Positions 15,746-24,896 of a stretch of DNA of 64,000 bases are shown one piece after another. Numbering within the stretch: position 1 is the stretch's first letter; each line of letters begins with the position of its first letter. Both the position numbers and the translations under genes were made by a program. The DNA comes from Mycobacterium sp. JS623 (lineage in GTDB: Bacteria; Actinomycetota; Actinomycetes; Mycobacteriales; Mycobacteriaceae): the NCBI RefSeq assembly GCF_000328565.1, contig NC_019966.1, forward strand, positions 682,001 through 746,000, read 5' to 3'. A model generated the notes under the pieces. It saw nothing but the letters and a program-made list of their open reading frames with translations. It did no database searches and was not told where the DNA came from.

Positions 15746-16483
15746 ATGACGCAGATCGCGATCGTGGTGTACCCCGGTTTCACGGCTCTGGACTTCATCG
15801 GTCCGTATGAGGTGTTGCGCAACCTGCCCGACGCGGAGGTGCGGTTCGTCTGGCGCGAGCCCGGACCAATCGCCGCCGACTCCGGTGCACTGTTGGTCGG
15901 GGCCACGCATTCCTTCGACGAGACGCCGTCGCCCGACATCATTTTGGTGCCCGGTGGCATGACCACCTTCGAACATGCCCGCGACGAGAAGCTGCTCGAC
16001 TGGGTGCGTCGGGCCGATCAGACGTCGACCTGGACGACGTCGGTGTGCTCCGGATCGGTGATTTTGGCCGCGGCCGGTTTGTTGAAGGGTCACCGCGCGA
16101 CGTCGCACTGGCTAGTGCTGCCCATGCTGAAGCCATTCGGCGTAGAGACGGTCGGCGACGAGCGGATCGTGCACGAGGGCAAGCTCGTCACGGCCGCAGG
16201 CGTGTCGGCCGGTATCGATCTTGCGATGTGGCTGTTCGGCCAGATCTGCGGCGAGGCGAAGGCCAAGGCGGTGCAGCTGGCCATCGAGTACGACCCGCAG
16301 CCGCCGTTCGACTCCGGTCACGTGTCGAAGGCGTCGGCCGCCACCAAGGCCACGGCTACCGCGCAGCTCAGCAAGGAAACCTTCAAGCAGCATCAGTTGA
16401 GCCAGTCGGTGCGGCTGCTGTGGGACGCCGCAATCCAGCGGGCACGCGGCGGCAAGCAGCGTGAAGCGATTTCGGCGCGCTAA
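15746..16483 (+). CDS. DJ-1/PfpI family protein, isonitrile-hydratase-like
   Basis: A 245-residue DJ-1/ThiJ/PfpI protein. The nucleophile elbow is TSVCSGSVILAAAGLL (Cys about 101), with FIGPYEVL near the N-terminus and VPGGMTTF before the active site, as in isocyanide hydratases. ATG 15746 is chosen because AAAGGAG ends 6 nt upstream; the ATG at 15740 abuts that site. The C-terminal 50 residues (from about 195) are a basic, Ala-rich extension. The last five residues, AISAR, are encoded by the left arm of the palindromic element at 16466-16518, and the convergent gene's C-terminus contains the same five residues encoded by the right arm. Confidence 0.88.
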   Translation: MTQIAIVVYPGFTALDFIGPYEVLRNLPDAEVRFVWREPGPIAADSGALLVGATHSFDETPSPDIILVPGGMTTFEHARDEKLLDWVRRADQTSTWTTSVCSGSVILAAAGLLKGHRATSHWLVLPMLKPFGVETVGDERIVHEGKLVTAAGVSAGIDLAMWLFGQICGEAKAKAVQLAIEYDPQPPFDSGHVSKASAATKATATAQLSKETFKQHQLSQSVRLLWDAAIQRARGGKQREAISAR

Positions 16484-16518
16484 CGCCCGCTGAGCGTCCT
16501 TCGGCGCGCCGAAATCGC
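16466..16518. repeat. palindromic element, copy 1 (overlaps two stop codons)
   Basis: A perfect 15-bp inverted repeat (16466-16480 with 16504-16518, core word GATTTCGGCGCG) around a 23-nt centre. A competing hairpin forms from 16507-16516 and 16525-16534. The left arm and centre contain the stop codons of both convergent genes. Copy 2 lies at 17406-17454; the two 23-nt centres match at about 18 positions and lie in the same orientation. The element probably ends transcription from both sides, but a duplicated unit bracketing one gene suggests more (see findings). Confidence 0.8.
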
Positions 16519-17361
16519 CGAGCGGATTTCGGCGATGACTCGTCGCGGGTATTCGACCAGGTCCAGCCAGGTGAACCGCAATACGAGCCAACCCATCAGC
16601 GTCAGATAGTTCTGTCGCTTTCGGTCGGTCTGAAAGACCTCCCGATCGTTGTGGAACGCCCAGCCGTCAACCTCGATGACGATCCTTGATTCTGGGAATG
16701 CGATGTCGACCTTGTACGGACCGATCGGATAATTTGTCTGCCAACCTGTAATGCCCGCTTCGCGAAGGAGTTTCACGATTAGGCGTTCGGCTTCCGAGCG
16801 TGCACCACTCGACGCCGCTTGCAGCAGCCGCCGGGCTCCTGGTGACCCGTATCTGCCCTTGTTGCGCATATGCGCTCGCCACAGTTCCGGTAGACCGATC
16901 CGCCGTTGCAACGCCGCATCCATCAGTTTGACGCCGCCACGTTCCTTGACTGCTGCTTCGACCACCGTCAGTGCGAGCGCGGTCACTCCGAGTCCGCCTA
17001 GGACGACAACATCCGATGGGTCCAAGTCTCGACGCCGTATTCGGCATCCTTCGCGGCTGCGGCCGTGACTGTTCCGCGGCACCGTGACCTCGACGATGTT
17101 AGGCGCAAATTTCGTCAGGTCGTGCCACCATGCCGCAGTGAGACCGCTACCCACGGCGCGCTCGCCGTAGCCCCATACGGCGGCTCGAATACGCGCCGCG
17201 TCCGTAAACGGTCGGTCATCCACGAAGTAGACGCCGCGGCTGCAGCGAATCCAGTGACCCGAGGCAACGCGGCGTTGGACGGCCTTTTGGCTCAGCCCGA
17301 TGCGTTGAGCTTGGGCGAGGGTAATCACACCGTCATGGCGGCGTAAGTAATCATCAAGCAC
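16480..17361 (-). CDS. DUF559/Vsr-fold endonuclease-like protein with AbiEi-type N-terminus
   Basis: 293 residues, GTG start at 17361. The N-terminal 60 residues resemble the AbiEi/type IV antitoxin winged helix (ITLAQAQRIGLSQKAVQRRV ... RCSRGVYFV). The C-terminal region (about 195-280) is a DUF559 domain related to very-short-patch-repair endonucleases: SEAERLIVKLLREAGI, YKVDIAFPESRIVIEVDG with the D...E-x-D arrangement of a PD-(D/E)XK nuclease, and RFTWLDL. Such proteins are common in mycobacteria but have no agreed function. The gene is inserted between the PfpI gene and bpoC and is bracketed by two copies of a palindrome. Confidence 0.85.
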   Translation of the reverse strand: MLDDYLRRHDGVITLAQAQRIGLSQKAVQRRVASGHWIRCSRGVYFVDDRPFTDAARIRAAVWGYGERAVGSGLTAAWWHDLTKFAPNIVEVTVPRNSHGRSREGCRIRRRDLDPSDVVVLGGLGVTALALTVVEAAVKERGGVKLMDAALQRRIGLPELWRAHMRNKGRYGSPGARRLLQAASSGARSEAERLIVKLLREAGITGWQTNYPIGPYKVDIAFPESRIVIEVDGWAFHNDREVFQTDRKRQNYLTLMGWLVLRFTWLDLVEYPRRVIAEIRSAISARRRTLSGR

Positions 17362-17405
17362 AGCGAATGGACGCTCTAACGCGCCGTCTGGTTCCGCCTC
17401 ACCCT

Positions 17406-17454
17406 GATTTCGGCGCGGTGACGCCCGCCCAGCGTCCGTGGCCGCGCCGAAATC
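17406..17454. repeat. palindromic element, copy 2
   Basis: A perfect 13-bp inverted repeat (17406-17418 with 17442-17454) around a 23-nt centre closely matching that of copy 1 at 16466-16518. It lies between the DUF559 gene start and the bpoC start (17477), so it cannot be a simple terminator for either gene. Confidence 0.8.
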
Positions 17455-17476
17455 GCGCTCAAGTAGCGTCGTCGGC

Positions 17477-18256
17477 GTGAATCTGGCCTACGACGACCGC
17501 GGCAGAGGCGACCCAGTGCTCTTCATCGCCGGGCGCGGCGGAGCCGGTCGCACCTGGCACCTGAACCAGGTGCCGGAGTTTCAGCGGGCCGGCCATCGCT
17601 GCATCACGTTCGACAACCGCGGCATCGGCGCGACCGAGAACGCCGACGGCTTCACTATCGACACCATGGTCGCGGACACGGCCGCGCTGATCGAGAAGCT
17701 CGACACCGCGCCTGTGCGCATCGTCGCGGTGTCGATGGGCGCGTTCATCGCACAGGAGCTGATGGTGGCCAGGCCCGAGCTGGTCAGGTCCGCGGTGCTG
17801 ATGGCCACCCGCGGCCGCCACGACCGCACCCGCGACTTCTTCCGCGGAGCGGAACTGGACCTCATGAGCTCCGGCATCGAGCTGCCCGCGACGTATGACG
17901 CGAAAGTCCGCCTGCTGGAGAGCTTTTCACCAAAGACCCTCAACGACGACGTGGCGGTGCGCGACTGGATCGACATGTTCACCATGTGGCCGTCCAAGCC
18001 GACGCCAGGCCTCAAGACGCAGCTGAGCATCGCGCCGGAGGGCAACCGGCTGGCCGCCTACCGAGCTATTGCGGCACCGGTACTCGTCATCGGCTTCTCG
18101 GACGACGTCGTGCTGCCCCCGCACCTCGCCGAGGAGGTCGCCGACGCGATTCCCAACGGCCGCTATCTGGAGATACCGGACGCCGGCCACCTCGGATTCA
18201 TCGAACGGCCGCAGGTCGTCAACGCCGCGGCGCTGAAATTCTTCGCCGACACCTGA
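17477..18256 (+). CDS. bpoC: alpha/beta hydrolase, BpoC-like
   Basis: A 259-residue alpha/beta hydrolase. The GTG at 17477 (VNLAYDDRGRGDP) matches the known N-terminus of Rv0554 as I remember it. Catalytic triad candidates are Ser in VAVSMGAFIAQ (about 95), Asp in IGFSDDVVLP (about 210) and His in PDAGHLGFIE (about 238). Oxyanion segment: FIAGRGGAGRTW. Originally called a non-haem bromoperoxidase. Its place between menC and menD has prompted the idea of a MenH-like (SHCHC synthase) role, which earlier work on the M. tuberculosis protein, as I recall, did not support. Cytosolic. Confidence 0.9.
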   Translation: MNLAYDDRGRGDPVLFIAGRGGAGRTWHLNQVPEFQRAGHRCITFDNRGIGATENADGFTIDTMVADTAALIEKLDTAPVRIVAVSMGAFIAQELMVARPELVRSAVLMATRGRHDRTRDFFRGAELDLMSSGIELPATYDAKVRLLESFSPKTLNDDVAVRDWIDMFTMWPSKPTPGLKTQLSIAPEGNRLAAYRAIAAPVLVIGFSDDVVLPPHLAEEVADAIPNGRYLEIPDAGHLGFIERPQVVNAAALKFFADT

Positions 18257-18310
18257 CGACTTTCGGCGGTTCGCCGATGATCGCGAGGCTACAAGGGTAT
18301 AGCTGTCCGC

Positions 18311-19789
18311 ATGTCCGCTGAAACGTCCGCCGCCGCTTCGAAACGCATCGCCGGGGTCGAGGTGCGCTCGATCGATTACGTGCCACTAAACGAACGGCAC
18401 GGCGAGGTATGGAGTCAGGGCCCGCTCTGGTTCATGAGCAACGCGCAGATCGCGACGCTTGCGGTCGGCACGTTCTCGGTGACCGGCGGCGGCAACCTGA
18501 TCTGGTCGTTCCTCGCGATCATCGGCGGAGTTCTTTTCGGCACCTTCTTCATGGCGTTCCACTCGGCACAGGGCCCGCAACTCGGGCTGCCCCAGATGAT
18601 CCAGTCGCGCCCGCAATTCGGATATGTCGGAGCGTTGCTTGTCTGGGCCTTCGCGTATCTGCAGTACGCGGGCTTCAACATCTTCAACACCATCCTGGCC
18701 GGCGATGCCCTGCACTCGACGATCCACGGCCCAAGCAAGATGTGGATCGTCGTCGCCACAGTGGTCGCTGCGGTCGTCGCGTTGGTGGGCTACGACCTCA
18801 TCCACGGCGTCGAGCGTTGGCTGACGGCGGGGTTCCTCGTCATCTTCGGACTGCTCACCATCGGGATCTGCACGCTGAACTATCCGGCGGGTTCCTTCGA
18901 CCTCGGCGACTTCAAATGGACTCCGTTCCTGATCCAATTCGGCGCCGTCGCCGGCTACCAGATCAGCTGGGCCATCTACGTTTCCGACTACTCGCGCTAC
19001 CTTCCCCCGTCTGTCACCGTGCGCAAGACATTCCTGTGGACGTACTGGGGCTCGGCGCTTGGTGCGATCTGGCTGATGTGCCTTGGCGCCGCGCTGGCCG
19101 CTTGGGCAGGCGAGAAATTCGACACGATCTCCTCGATCGAAGACGCGGGCAATGAGGTGTTCTCGGGGTTCGGCGCGATCGCGCTCGTGTTCTCCACGCT
19201 CGGTCTGATATCGGTGACCGCGTTGAACATGTACGGCGGATCGCTGACGTTGATCAGTGCGATCGACTCCTTCAAGAAGGTCCGGCCGACGAGCGCGCTG
19301 CGCATCGCCACCATCACGTTCACCGCGGTGCTCTCGCTCATCCCGGCGCTGCTCATCGGCGAGAACTTCCTGACCAACTTCGAGGATTTCCTGCTGCTGG
19401 TGCTCTACCTGTTTGTGCCGTGGACGGCGGTCAACCTCGTCGACTACTACGTGGTGCGGCGCGGGCACTATGCGATCGCCGAGATCTTCAACCCCCGCGG
19501 CATGTACGGGCGCTGGGGCTGGCGGGGCATCACGGCATACCTCGTGGGCTTCGCGGCGATGCTGCCCTTCCTGAGTACGAGCAAGTACACCGGCTTCGTC
19601 GCGTCAGCGCTGGGCGGGGCCGACATCTCGATGTTCATCGGTCTGCCGGTCGCCGGAATCCTGTACTGGATCCTGGCCAAGTCGGTCGACGTCGAGGGCG
19701 AGACGCGGGTCGCGCAGGCAGAGGCCGCCGAGCTGGAGCGGCTGGCCCGGGAGCATCAGCGTCCCGAGGGGCACCAAACCAGCATGTGA
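18311..19789 (+). CDS. NCS1-family purine/cytosine permease
   Basis: A 492-residue integral membrane protein with about 12 hydrophobic segments. It has the NCS1 signatures: an N-terminal cytoplasmic helix before GPLWFMSNAQIATLAVGTF, the QSRPQFGYVGALL stretch typical of CodB-type transporters (about residues 100-112), and VDYYVVRRGHY in the C-terminal half. It should import a nucleobase, hydantoin or related compound with Na+ or H+. The basic/acidic C-terminal tail (QAEAAELERLAREHQRPEGHQ) is cytoplasmic. It lies between bpoC and menD, where M. tuberculosis has no gene, so it is an insertion into the backbone. Confidence 0.9.
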   Translation: MSAETSAAASKRIAGVEVRSIDYVPLNERHGEVWSQGPLWFMSNAQIATLAVGTFSVTGGGNLIWSFLAIIGGVLFGTFFMAFHSAQGPQLGLPQMIQSRPQFGYVGALLVWAFAYLQYAGFNIFNTILAGDALHSTIHGPSKMWIVVATVVAAVVALVGYDLIHGVERWLTAGFLVIFGLLTIGICTLNYPAGSFDLGDFKWTPFLIQFGAVAGYQISWAIYVSDYSRYLPPSVTVRKTFLWTYWGSALGAIWLMCLGAALAAWAGEKFDTISSIEDAGNEVFSGFGAIALVFSTLGLISVTALNMYGGSLTLISAIDSFKKVRPTSALRIATITFTAVLSLIPALLIGENFLTNFEDFLLLVLYLFVPWTAVNLVDYYVVRRGHYAIAEIFNPRGMYGRWGWRGITAYLVGFAAMLPFLSTSKYTGFVASALGGADISMFIGLPVAGILYWILAKSVDVEGETRVAQAEAAELERLAREHQRPEGHQTSM

Positions 19790-19801
19790 CACGCTGTAGT
19801 G

Positions 19802-21454
19802 GTGAACCCATCGACTGCGCAGGCCCGCGTGGTCGTCGACGAATTGATTCGCGGCGGCGTGCGCGACGTGGTGCTGTGCCCCGGTTCGCGCAACGCCCCG
19901 CTGGCGTTCGCGCTGCATGACGCCGACCGCGCCGGCCGCCTCCGGCTGCACGTCCGCATCGACGAGCGCACCGCCGGCTACCTGGCGATCGGGCTCGCTG
20001 TCGCCGAGCGCGCACCGGTGTGCGTGGCGATGACGTCAGGCACCGCGGTTGCCAACCTCGGGCCCGCGGTGGTCGAGGCCAACTACGCGCGGGTTCCGCT
20101 GATCGTGCTGAGCGCCAACCGGCCCTACGAATTACTGGGCACCGGCGCCAACCAGACCTTCGAGCAGATGGGCTACTTCGGTACCCAGGTGCGCGCGAAC
20201 ATCAGCCTCGGTCTTGCCGAAGACGCACCGGAGCGAATGGACTCGCTCAACGCGCAGTGGCGTTCGGCGACGTGCCGAGTTCTGGTGGCGGCCACCGGAT
20301 CTCGCACCGCGAACGCCGGGCCGGTGCAATTCGACATTCCGCTGCGCGAACCACTGGTGCCAGATGCCGACGATCCCGCGGACCGGTACGTGCCGGTGGG
20401 TCGGCCCGACGGCAAGCCGTGGACGTACACACCGCCGGTGACGTTCGACCAGCCGCTCGACATCGACCTCACCCCGGACACCGTCGTGATCGCCGGGCAC
20501 GGCGCAGGCGTGCACCCCAACCTCGCCAAGCTCCCGACGGTCGCCGAGCCGACCGCGCCGCCCGCCGAGAACCCGCTGCACCCCTTCGCGCTGCGGCTGG
20601 TGCACCCGCAACAGGTCATCATGTTGGGCCGCCCGACGCTGCATCGGCCGGTGTCGTCGCTGCTGGCCGATCCGTCGGTGCCGGTCTACGCGCTGACCAC
20701 GGGGCCACGGTGGCCCGACGTCTCCGGGAACTCGCAAGCCACGGGGACGCGGGCGGTGACGACAGGCGAGCCCAACCCCGCGTGGCTGCATCGCTGCGCC
20801 GAGGTGAACCGACACGCGGTCGAGGCGGTGCGCAGCCAGCTCAAGGCCCATCCGCTGACCACCGGGCTGCACGTCGCGGCGGCCGTCGCCGACGCTGTCA
20901 GGCCGGGCGACCAATTGGTGCTGGGCGCGTCGAACCCGGTGCGCGACGCGGCACTGGTCGGGCTGAACGCGAAGGGCATCAAGGTGCGGTCCAACCGCGG
21001 GGTGGCCGGCATCGACGGCACGGTGTCGACGGCGATCGGCGCCGCGCTGGCTCACGAGCGGGAGTCGGACGGGGACAGCCCGGGCCGCACCATCGCGTTG
21101 ATCGGTGACCTGACGTTCGTGCACGACAGCTCGGGCCTGCTGATCGGGCCGACGGAGCCGACGCCGCGCAACCTGACGATCGTCGTGTCCAATGACAACG
21201 GCGGCGGCATCTTCGAACTGCTCGAGCAGGGCGACCCGCGGTTCTCCGATGTGTCATCGCGAATCTTCGGCACGCCACACGATGTCGACGTCGGCGCGCT
21301 GTGCCGCGCGTACCACGTCGAGAGCAGACAGATCGAGGCCGACCAGCTCGTCGCCGCACTCAATGAACCGTTCGACGGGATGCGGGTGCTGGAGGTGAAG
21401 GCCGACCGGTCGTCGCTGCGGGTGTTGCATGCGTCGATCAAGGCTGCGCTGTGA
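19802..21454 (+). CDS. menD: 2-succinyl-5-enolpyruvyl-6-hydroxy-3-cyclohexene-1-carboxylate synthase
   Basis: MenD is the thiamine-diphosphate enzyme that joins 2-oxoglutarate to isochorismate, the committed step to menaquinone. 550 residues with start GTG 19802 ([12 protein letters not shown]), matching Rv0555; a second GTG one codon upstream is possible. Features are [10 protein letters not shown], the Glu that activates ThDP in [13 protein letters not shown] (about 55), [16 protein letters not shown], and the metal/diphosphate motif [10 protein letters not shown] to [10 protein letters not shown] (about 435-470). The M. tuberculosis enzyme is feedback-inhibited by dihydroxynaphthoate; the Arg residues for that are not checked here. 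It overlaps the next gene by 4 nt. Confidence 0.97.
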   Translation: MNPSTAQARVVVDELIRGGVRDVVLCPGSRNAPLAFALHDADRAGRLRLHVRIDERTAGYLAIGLAVAERAPVCVAMTSGTAVANLGPAVVEANYARVPLIVLSANRPYELLGTGANQTFEQMGYFGTQVRANISLGLAEDAPERMDSLNAQWRSATCRVLVAATGSRTANAGPVQFDIPLREPLVPDADDPADRYVPVGRPDGKPWTYTPPVTFDQPLDIDLTPDTVVIAGHGAGVHPNLAKLPTVAEPTAPPAENPLHPFALRLVHPQQVIMLGRPTLHRPVSSLLADPSVPVYALTTGPRWPDVSGNSQATGTRAVTTGEPNPAWLHRCAEVNRHAVEAVRSQLKAHPLTTGLHVAAAVADAVRPGDQLVLGASNPVRDAALVGLNAKGIKVRSNRGVAGIDGTVSTAIGAALAHERESDGDSPGRTIALIGDLTFVHDSSGLLIGPTEPTPRNLTIVVSNDNGGGIFELLEQGDPRFSDVSSRIFGTPHDVDVGALCRAYHVESRQIEADQLVAALNEPFDGMRVLEVKADRSSLRVLHASIKAAL

Positions 21455-21984
21455 GCGCAGCGATCAACCCGGCGCGGTGGAGGCTAACGGCGTTGTGGCG
21501 CTGGCTGGTTCCGCGGCTCACGCGTGATCCCGACGAAACCAGATCGCAGCGGATCTTTCGTCGCATCCGCATCGGCATCATCATTGCCGCGTCCCTGGTG
21601 ACACTGCAGTCGGTGCTGCTCGTGTTCGGGGCGTGGCGCAACGACCGGCAGATCGAGCGGCACATGGGCGTGGCCGAAGCCAACGTGCTCAGCGCAGGAC
21701 CGCGGCGTTCCACAATCGAATTCGTCACGCCCGACCGCGTCACCTATCGCCCGGAACTCGGCGTGCTGTATCCGTCCGAACTCGACACCGGGATGCGGAT
21801 CTACGTCGAGTACGACAAGAACAACCCGGATCTTGTTCGCGTGCAACACCGTAACGCGTCACTGGCGATCATCCCGGCGGGCTCGATCGCGGTAGTCGGC
21901 TGGCTGATCGCGGGCGCCGCGCTGACCGGCGTCACGTTGCTTGAAAGAAGAAGCGCCAAACCTACTGCGGCAGTTCAGGATTGA
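21451..21984 (+). CDS. DUF3592-like two-TM membrane protein (Rv0556-like)
   Basis: 177 residues with GTG start overlapping the menD stop. Two hydrophobic segments are visible: [22 protein letters not shown] (about residues 45-65) and the C-terminal [20 protein letters not shown] (about 140-160). Between them is a soluble part, [20 protein letters not shown], with [14 protein letters not shown], typical of DUF3592 proteins. Function unknown. Conserved next to menD, so a membrane role connected with quinone metabolism is conceivable but unproven. Its 3' end overlaps the convergent lipoprotein gene by 10 nt. Confidence 0.85.
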   Translation: MSAAINPARWRLTALWRWLVPRLTRDPDETRSQRIFRRIRIGIIIAASLVTLQSVLLVFGAWRNDRQIERHMGVAEANVLSAGPRRSTIEFVTPDRVTYRPELGVLYPSELDTGMRIYVEYDKNNPDLVRVQHRNASLAIIPAGSIAVVGWLIAGAALTGVTLLERRSAKPTAAVQD

Positions 21985-22664
21985 ATGAGCTTGCTCAGCC
22001 AGTCGTTGTCGTAGATGTCGAGCTTCTCGCCCTTGTCCAAGTCGTAGACCGTGGGCGTACCCATTTCGGTCGAGTCGATCTGGTAGAGAAACTCGAAGTT
22101 CGCGTCGTCCATGTCCTTGGTATTGACCGCAGATCCGCCGCCCTTGATGTTCTGCGCGACGGCGTCGGGGATGCCGGCCTTCTTGGCATAGCTCTGCAGT
22201 TCATCGCCGGTGGGCGGGGTTCCACCGGGACGTTGGTGCGCCCATACGTTTTCGACGAAGCGTTGGAACTCGGTGCCAGTCGCCGTGACCTCAGGAGTAC
22301 CGGCCTTCTCGGTGGCCAGGAACAGCGCATTGCTGACCTGGCCCGAGTAGCCACCGGACTTGTCGTCCAGGAACGTCATTGGGCGGTAGGTGACCTCGAG
22401 TTCCCCGACAGCGATGTAGTAGGCGAGCTGATCGCCGAAGTCGTGCTGAAGATCTGCACAGTGATTGCACTGCGGCTCGGTGTAGATCTCGATCTTCTTC
22501 GGCGCATTGGCGAACCCGGCGACGATGCCGTAGCCGTCCTTGCTGACCGACAGCGGCGCCTTGTTCGGATCGGACTCCGCGGCGCCCGCGACTTGTTTTG
22601 TGCAGCCGGCGACCAGGACCACCAGGGCCGCCGTCAACACCACCATTGCCCGGGAAATGCGCAT
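21975..22664 (-). CDS. thioredoxin-fold (DsbA-like) lipoprotein
   Basis: 229 residues. The signal peptide MRISRAMVVLTAALVVLVAGC ends in a lipobox (VAGC, Cys about 21), so the protein should be anchored outside the cytoplasmic membrane. The thioredoxin-like active site is EPQCNHCADLQ (C-x-x-C, about residues 62-65), followed by the cis-Pro region TEMGTPTVYDL. DsbA/DsbG-type oxidoreductases act on exported proteins' disulfides. It overlaps the convergent Rv0556-like gene by 10 nt and is divergent from mgtA. Confidence 0.9.
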   Translation of the reverse strand: MRISRAMVVLTAALVVLVAGCTKQVAGAAESDPNKAPLSVSKDGYGIVAGFANAPKKIEIYTEPQCNHCADLQHDFGDQLAYYIAVGELEVTYRPMTFLDDKSGGYSGQVSNALFLATEKAGTPEVTATGTEFQRFVENVWAHQRPGGTPPTGDELQSYAKKAGIPDAVAQNIKGGGSAVNTKDMDDANFEFLYQIDSTEMGTPTVYDLDKGEKLDIYDNDWLSKLIQS

Positions 22665-22797
22665 GTCAACCGCCCTTCATTGTGCGCACCCTACTCGAAA
22701 TCGGCTCGGCGGACAGGCCGATCATCGGCACGAGCAATTTGCGTGTCGTATGCCCGGTTGAAACCTTGGCGACAGGCACTGATGGGACGCTCCTGGT

Positions 22798-23925
22798 GTG
22801 CGCGTTGCAATCGTCGCAGAGTCGTTCCTCCCGAATGTCAACGGCGTCACCAACTCGGTGCTTCGGGTGATCGAGCATCTCCGCCGCACCGGTCACGAGG
22901 CTCTGATCATCGCGCCCGACACCCCGCGTGGTGAACCGCCTGCCGAAAGGATTCATGACGGCATCCGCGTGCATCGGGTGCCGTCGCGGATGTTCCCGAA
23001 GGTCACCTCGCTGCCGCTCGGTGTGCCGCGGCCCCGGATGGTCAAGGTGTTGCGCGGATTCGACCCGGATGTGGTGCATTTGGCGTCACCCGCGCTGCTG
23101 GGCTACGGCGGGCTGCACGCGGCGCGCTATCTCGGTGTGCCGACTGTGGCCGTATTCCAGACCGACGTAGCGGGTTTCGCGGAGAGTTACGGTATCGGCT
23201 TCACCGCCCGCGCCGCATGGGCGTGGACCCGGCACCTGCACAGCCGCGCCGATCGCACCTTGGCGCCGTCGACAGCCGCGATGGAAAACCTAACGGCACA
23301 CCGCGTTCCGCGCGTGCACAAGTGGGCGCGCGGCGTCGACATCACCGGCTTCGCACCGTCGGCACGCGACGAAGCGCTGCGGCGGACGTGGTCACCGGAG
23401 GGCAAGCCCATCGTCGGCTTCGTGGGTCGGCTTGCGCCGGAGAAGCACGTCGAGCGGCTCGCGTCGCTGAGCCGGCGTGGCGACCTGCAGCTGGTGATCG
23501 TCGGCGATGGGATCGACCGTCAGAAGCTCCAAATCGCCCTGCCGTCAGCCGTTTTCACCGGCGAACTGCGCGGCGCCGAACTGGCCGCAGCCTACGCCAG
23601 CATGGACGTTTTCGTTCACCCCGGTGAGCACGAGACGTTCTGCCAGGCGGTGCAGGAGGCGATGGCGTCGGGACTTCCGGTCATCGCCCCGAACGCAGGG
23701 GGTCCGCGCGATCTGGTGAGCCCTTATCGCACAGGGCTCTTGCTAGATGTCGGTGAATTCGAATCCAAGCTGACCGAATCCGTCGACCACCTCATCGCCG
23801 AACGTCAGCGCTACTCCGTGGCCGCCCGCCGCAGCGTGCTGGGCCGCACCTGGCCGGCGATCTGCGATGAGCTGCTCGGCCACTACGAGGACGTCATCGG
23901 CCAGCGCCAGCTTCGCGCCGCCTAA
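22798..23925 (+). CDS. mgtA: GDP-mannose-dependent alpha-mannosyltransferase (GT4)
   Basis: 375 residues, GTG start at 22798 ([19 protein letters not shown]). A GT-B fold glycosyltransferase of family 4: the N-domain has [21 protein letters not shown] and [15 protein letters not shown], the C-domain has [17 protein letters not shown], and the E-x7-E donor-binding motif reads [23 protein letters not shown]. Length and synteny match Rv0557 (MgtA, formerly PimB), which mannosylates a glucuronosyl-diacylglycerol core in lipomannan-like glycolipid synthesis at the cytoplasmic face. Confidence 0.93.
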   Translation: MRVAIVAESFLPNVNGVTNSVLRVIEHLRRTGHEALIIAPDTPRGEPPAERIHDGIRVHRVPSRMFPKVTSLPLGVPRPRMVKVLRGFDPDVVHLASPALLGYGGLHAARYLGVPTVAVFQTDVAGFAESYGIGFTARAAWAWTRHLHSRADRTLAPSTAAMENLTAHRVPRVHKWARGVDITGFAPSARDEALRRTWSPEGKPIVGFVGRLAPEKHVERLASLSRRGDLQLVIVGDGIDRQKLQIALPSAVFTGELRGAELAAAYASMDVFVHPGEHETFCQAVQEAMASGLPVIAPNAGGPRDLVSPYRTGLLLDVGEFESKLTESVDHLIAERQRYSVAARRSVLGRTWPAICDELLGHYEDVIGQRQLRAA

Positions 23926-23936
23926 CCTTTCTCCGC

Positions 23937-23995
23937 CGAGCGACCGTGTTTGTACGGCGACACGCCGTTGAAGAGTGGCATTTTGCGGTCGCTCG
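23937..23995. terminator. hairpin between convergent mgtA and SDR genes
   Basis: A 10-bp inverted repeat (23937-23946 with 23986-23995, CGAGCGACCG / CGGTCGCTCG) separates the stop of mgtA (+) from the stop of the SDR gene (-). The loop is 39 nt and includes a TTTTG run. Likely bidirectional terminator; similar words recur in mycobacterial intergenic regions. Confidence 0.5.
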
Positions 23996-24001
23996 CGCCG
24001 C

Positions 24002-24826
24002 CTAGCCCTGCGCTTCGACCGCGACCGGCTGCCACTCTTCCCATGTCTTGAGCCGACTTTCGTAGTCGGCCTTGGCCAATTGCAGCGGCAGCTCACCGAA
24101 GAACACCCGCAGCGGCGGCTCGGCAGCGTCGACGATCTTGAGCACTGCCCGGGCCGACGCCTGCGGATCGCCGGGCTTGGACACGCGCTGGCTACGCGCC
24201 CGGTCGGCCGCCTCGTGCACCTCTTTGTAGTCGGGCAGCTGCGCGGAGCGTTTCGACGACGACCCGGCCCAATCGGTGGCGAACCCGCCGGGCTCGATCA
24301 GCGTCACGTGGATCCCGAACGGTGCGACCTCCTGCGCCAGCGCCTGCGAGAATCCCTCCAGCGCCCACTTCGACGCGTGGTAGATGCCGACGTTCTGGAA
24401 AGCGGTGATGCCGCCGATCGACGACACCTGGATGATGTGGCCGCTGCGCTGTGCCCGCAGGTACGGCAGCGCGGCCTGTGTCACCCACAGCGCGCCGAAC
24501 ACGTTGGTCTCGATCTGCGCGCGCGCCTCGGCTTCGGTCAGCTCCTCGATGAAGCCGAAGTGGCCATAGCCGGCGTTGTTGACGACGATGTCGAGGCGAC
24601 CGAAGTGGTCGTGCGCCTGCTTGACCGCGGCGAAGTCGGCGTCGCGGTCGGTGACGTCGAGCTGCAGGGGCAGCAGCGCGTCGCCGTACTTCTGCGCGAG
24701 GTCGTCCAGCGACGCGGTGTCGCGCGCGGTGGCCGCGACCTTGTCGCCGCGCTCCAGCGCCGCGATCGCCCACTCCCTGCCGAAGCCGCGTGATGTTCCG
24801 GTGATGAACCAAACCTTGTTACCCAT
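24002..24826 (-). CDS. short-chain dehydrogenase/reductase
   Basis: 274-residue SDR starting [20 protein letters not shown] at the ATG 24826. Cofactor motif TGTSRGFG (about residues 9-16), NNAGYGHFG (about 84), catalytic [18 protein letters not shown] (about 150-153, Tyr and Lys). The TGTSRGFGR variant and the long C-terminus (to VEAQG) are typical of oxidoreductases annotated as acting on steroids or ketones. Its 5' end is only 70 nt from the divergent menG start. In M. tuberculosis the genes beside menG are different, so this SDR is probably a local insertion. Confidence 0.88.
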   Translation of the reverse strand: MGNKVWFITGTSRGFGREWAIAALERGDKVAATARDTASLDDLAQKYGDALLPLQLDVTDRDADFAAVKQAHDHFGRLDIVVNNAGYGHFGFIEELTEAEARAQIETNVFGALWVTQAALPYLRAQRSGHIIQVSSIGGITAFQNVGIYHASKWALEGFSQALAQEVAPFGIHVTLIEPGGFATDWAGSSSKRSAQLPDYKEVHEAADRARSQRVSKPGDPQASARAVLKIVDAAEPPLRVFFGELPLQLAKADYESRLKTWEEWQPVAVEAQG

Positions 24827-24896
24827 GCACGGGGTAATGCCCATTGGCGCCGCCCTCATTCCCGGATCAAGCATGTTCACAGGTAGCGTCGGCGGC

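Noticed and set aside
14681..16108. 475-codon minus-strand frame over the AraC and PfpI genes
   Set aside because: A long antisense frame in GC-rich DNA opposite two genes with clear domains; shadow.
17477..18256. BpoC as MenH (SHCHC synthase)
   Set aside because: Position between menC and menD invites the idea, but the family is a generic hydrolase, and earlier work on the M. tuberculosis protein, as I recall, did not support it; kept as bpoC.
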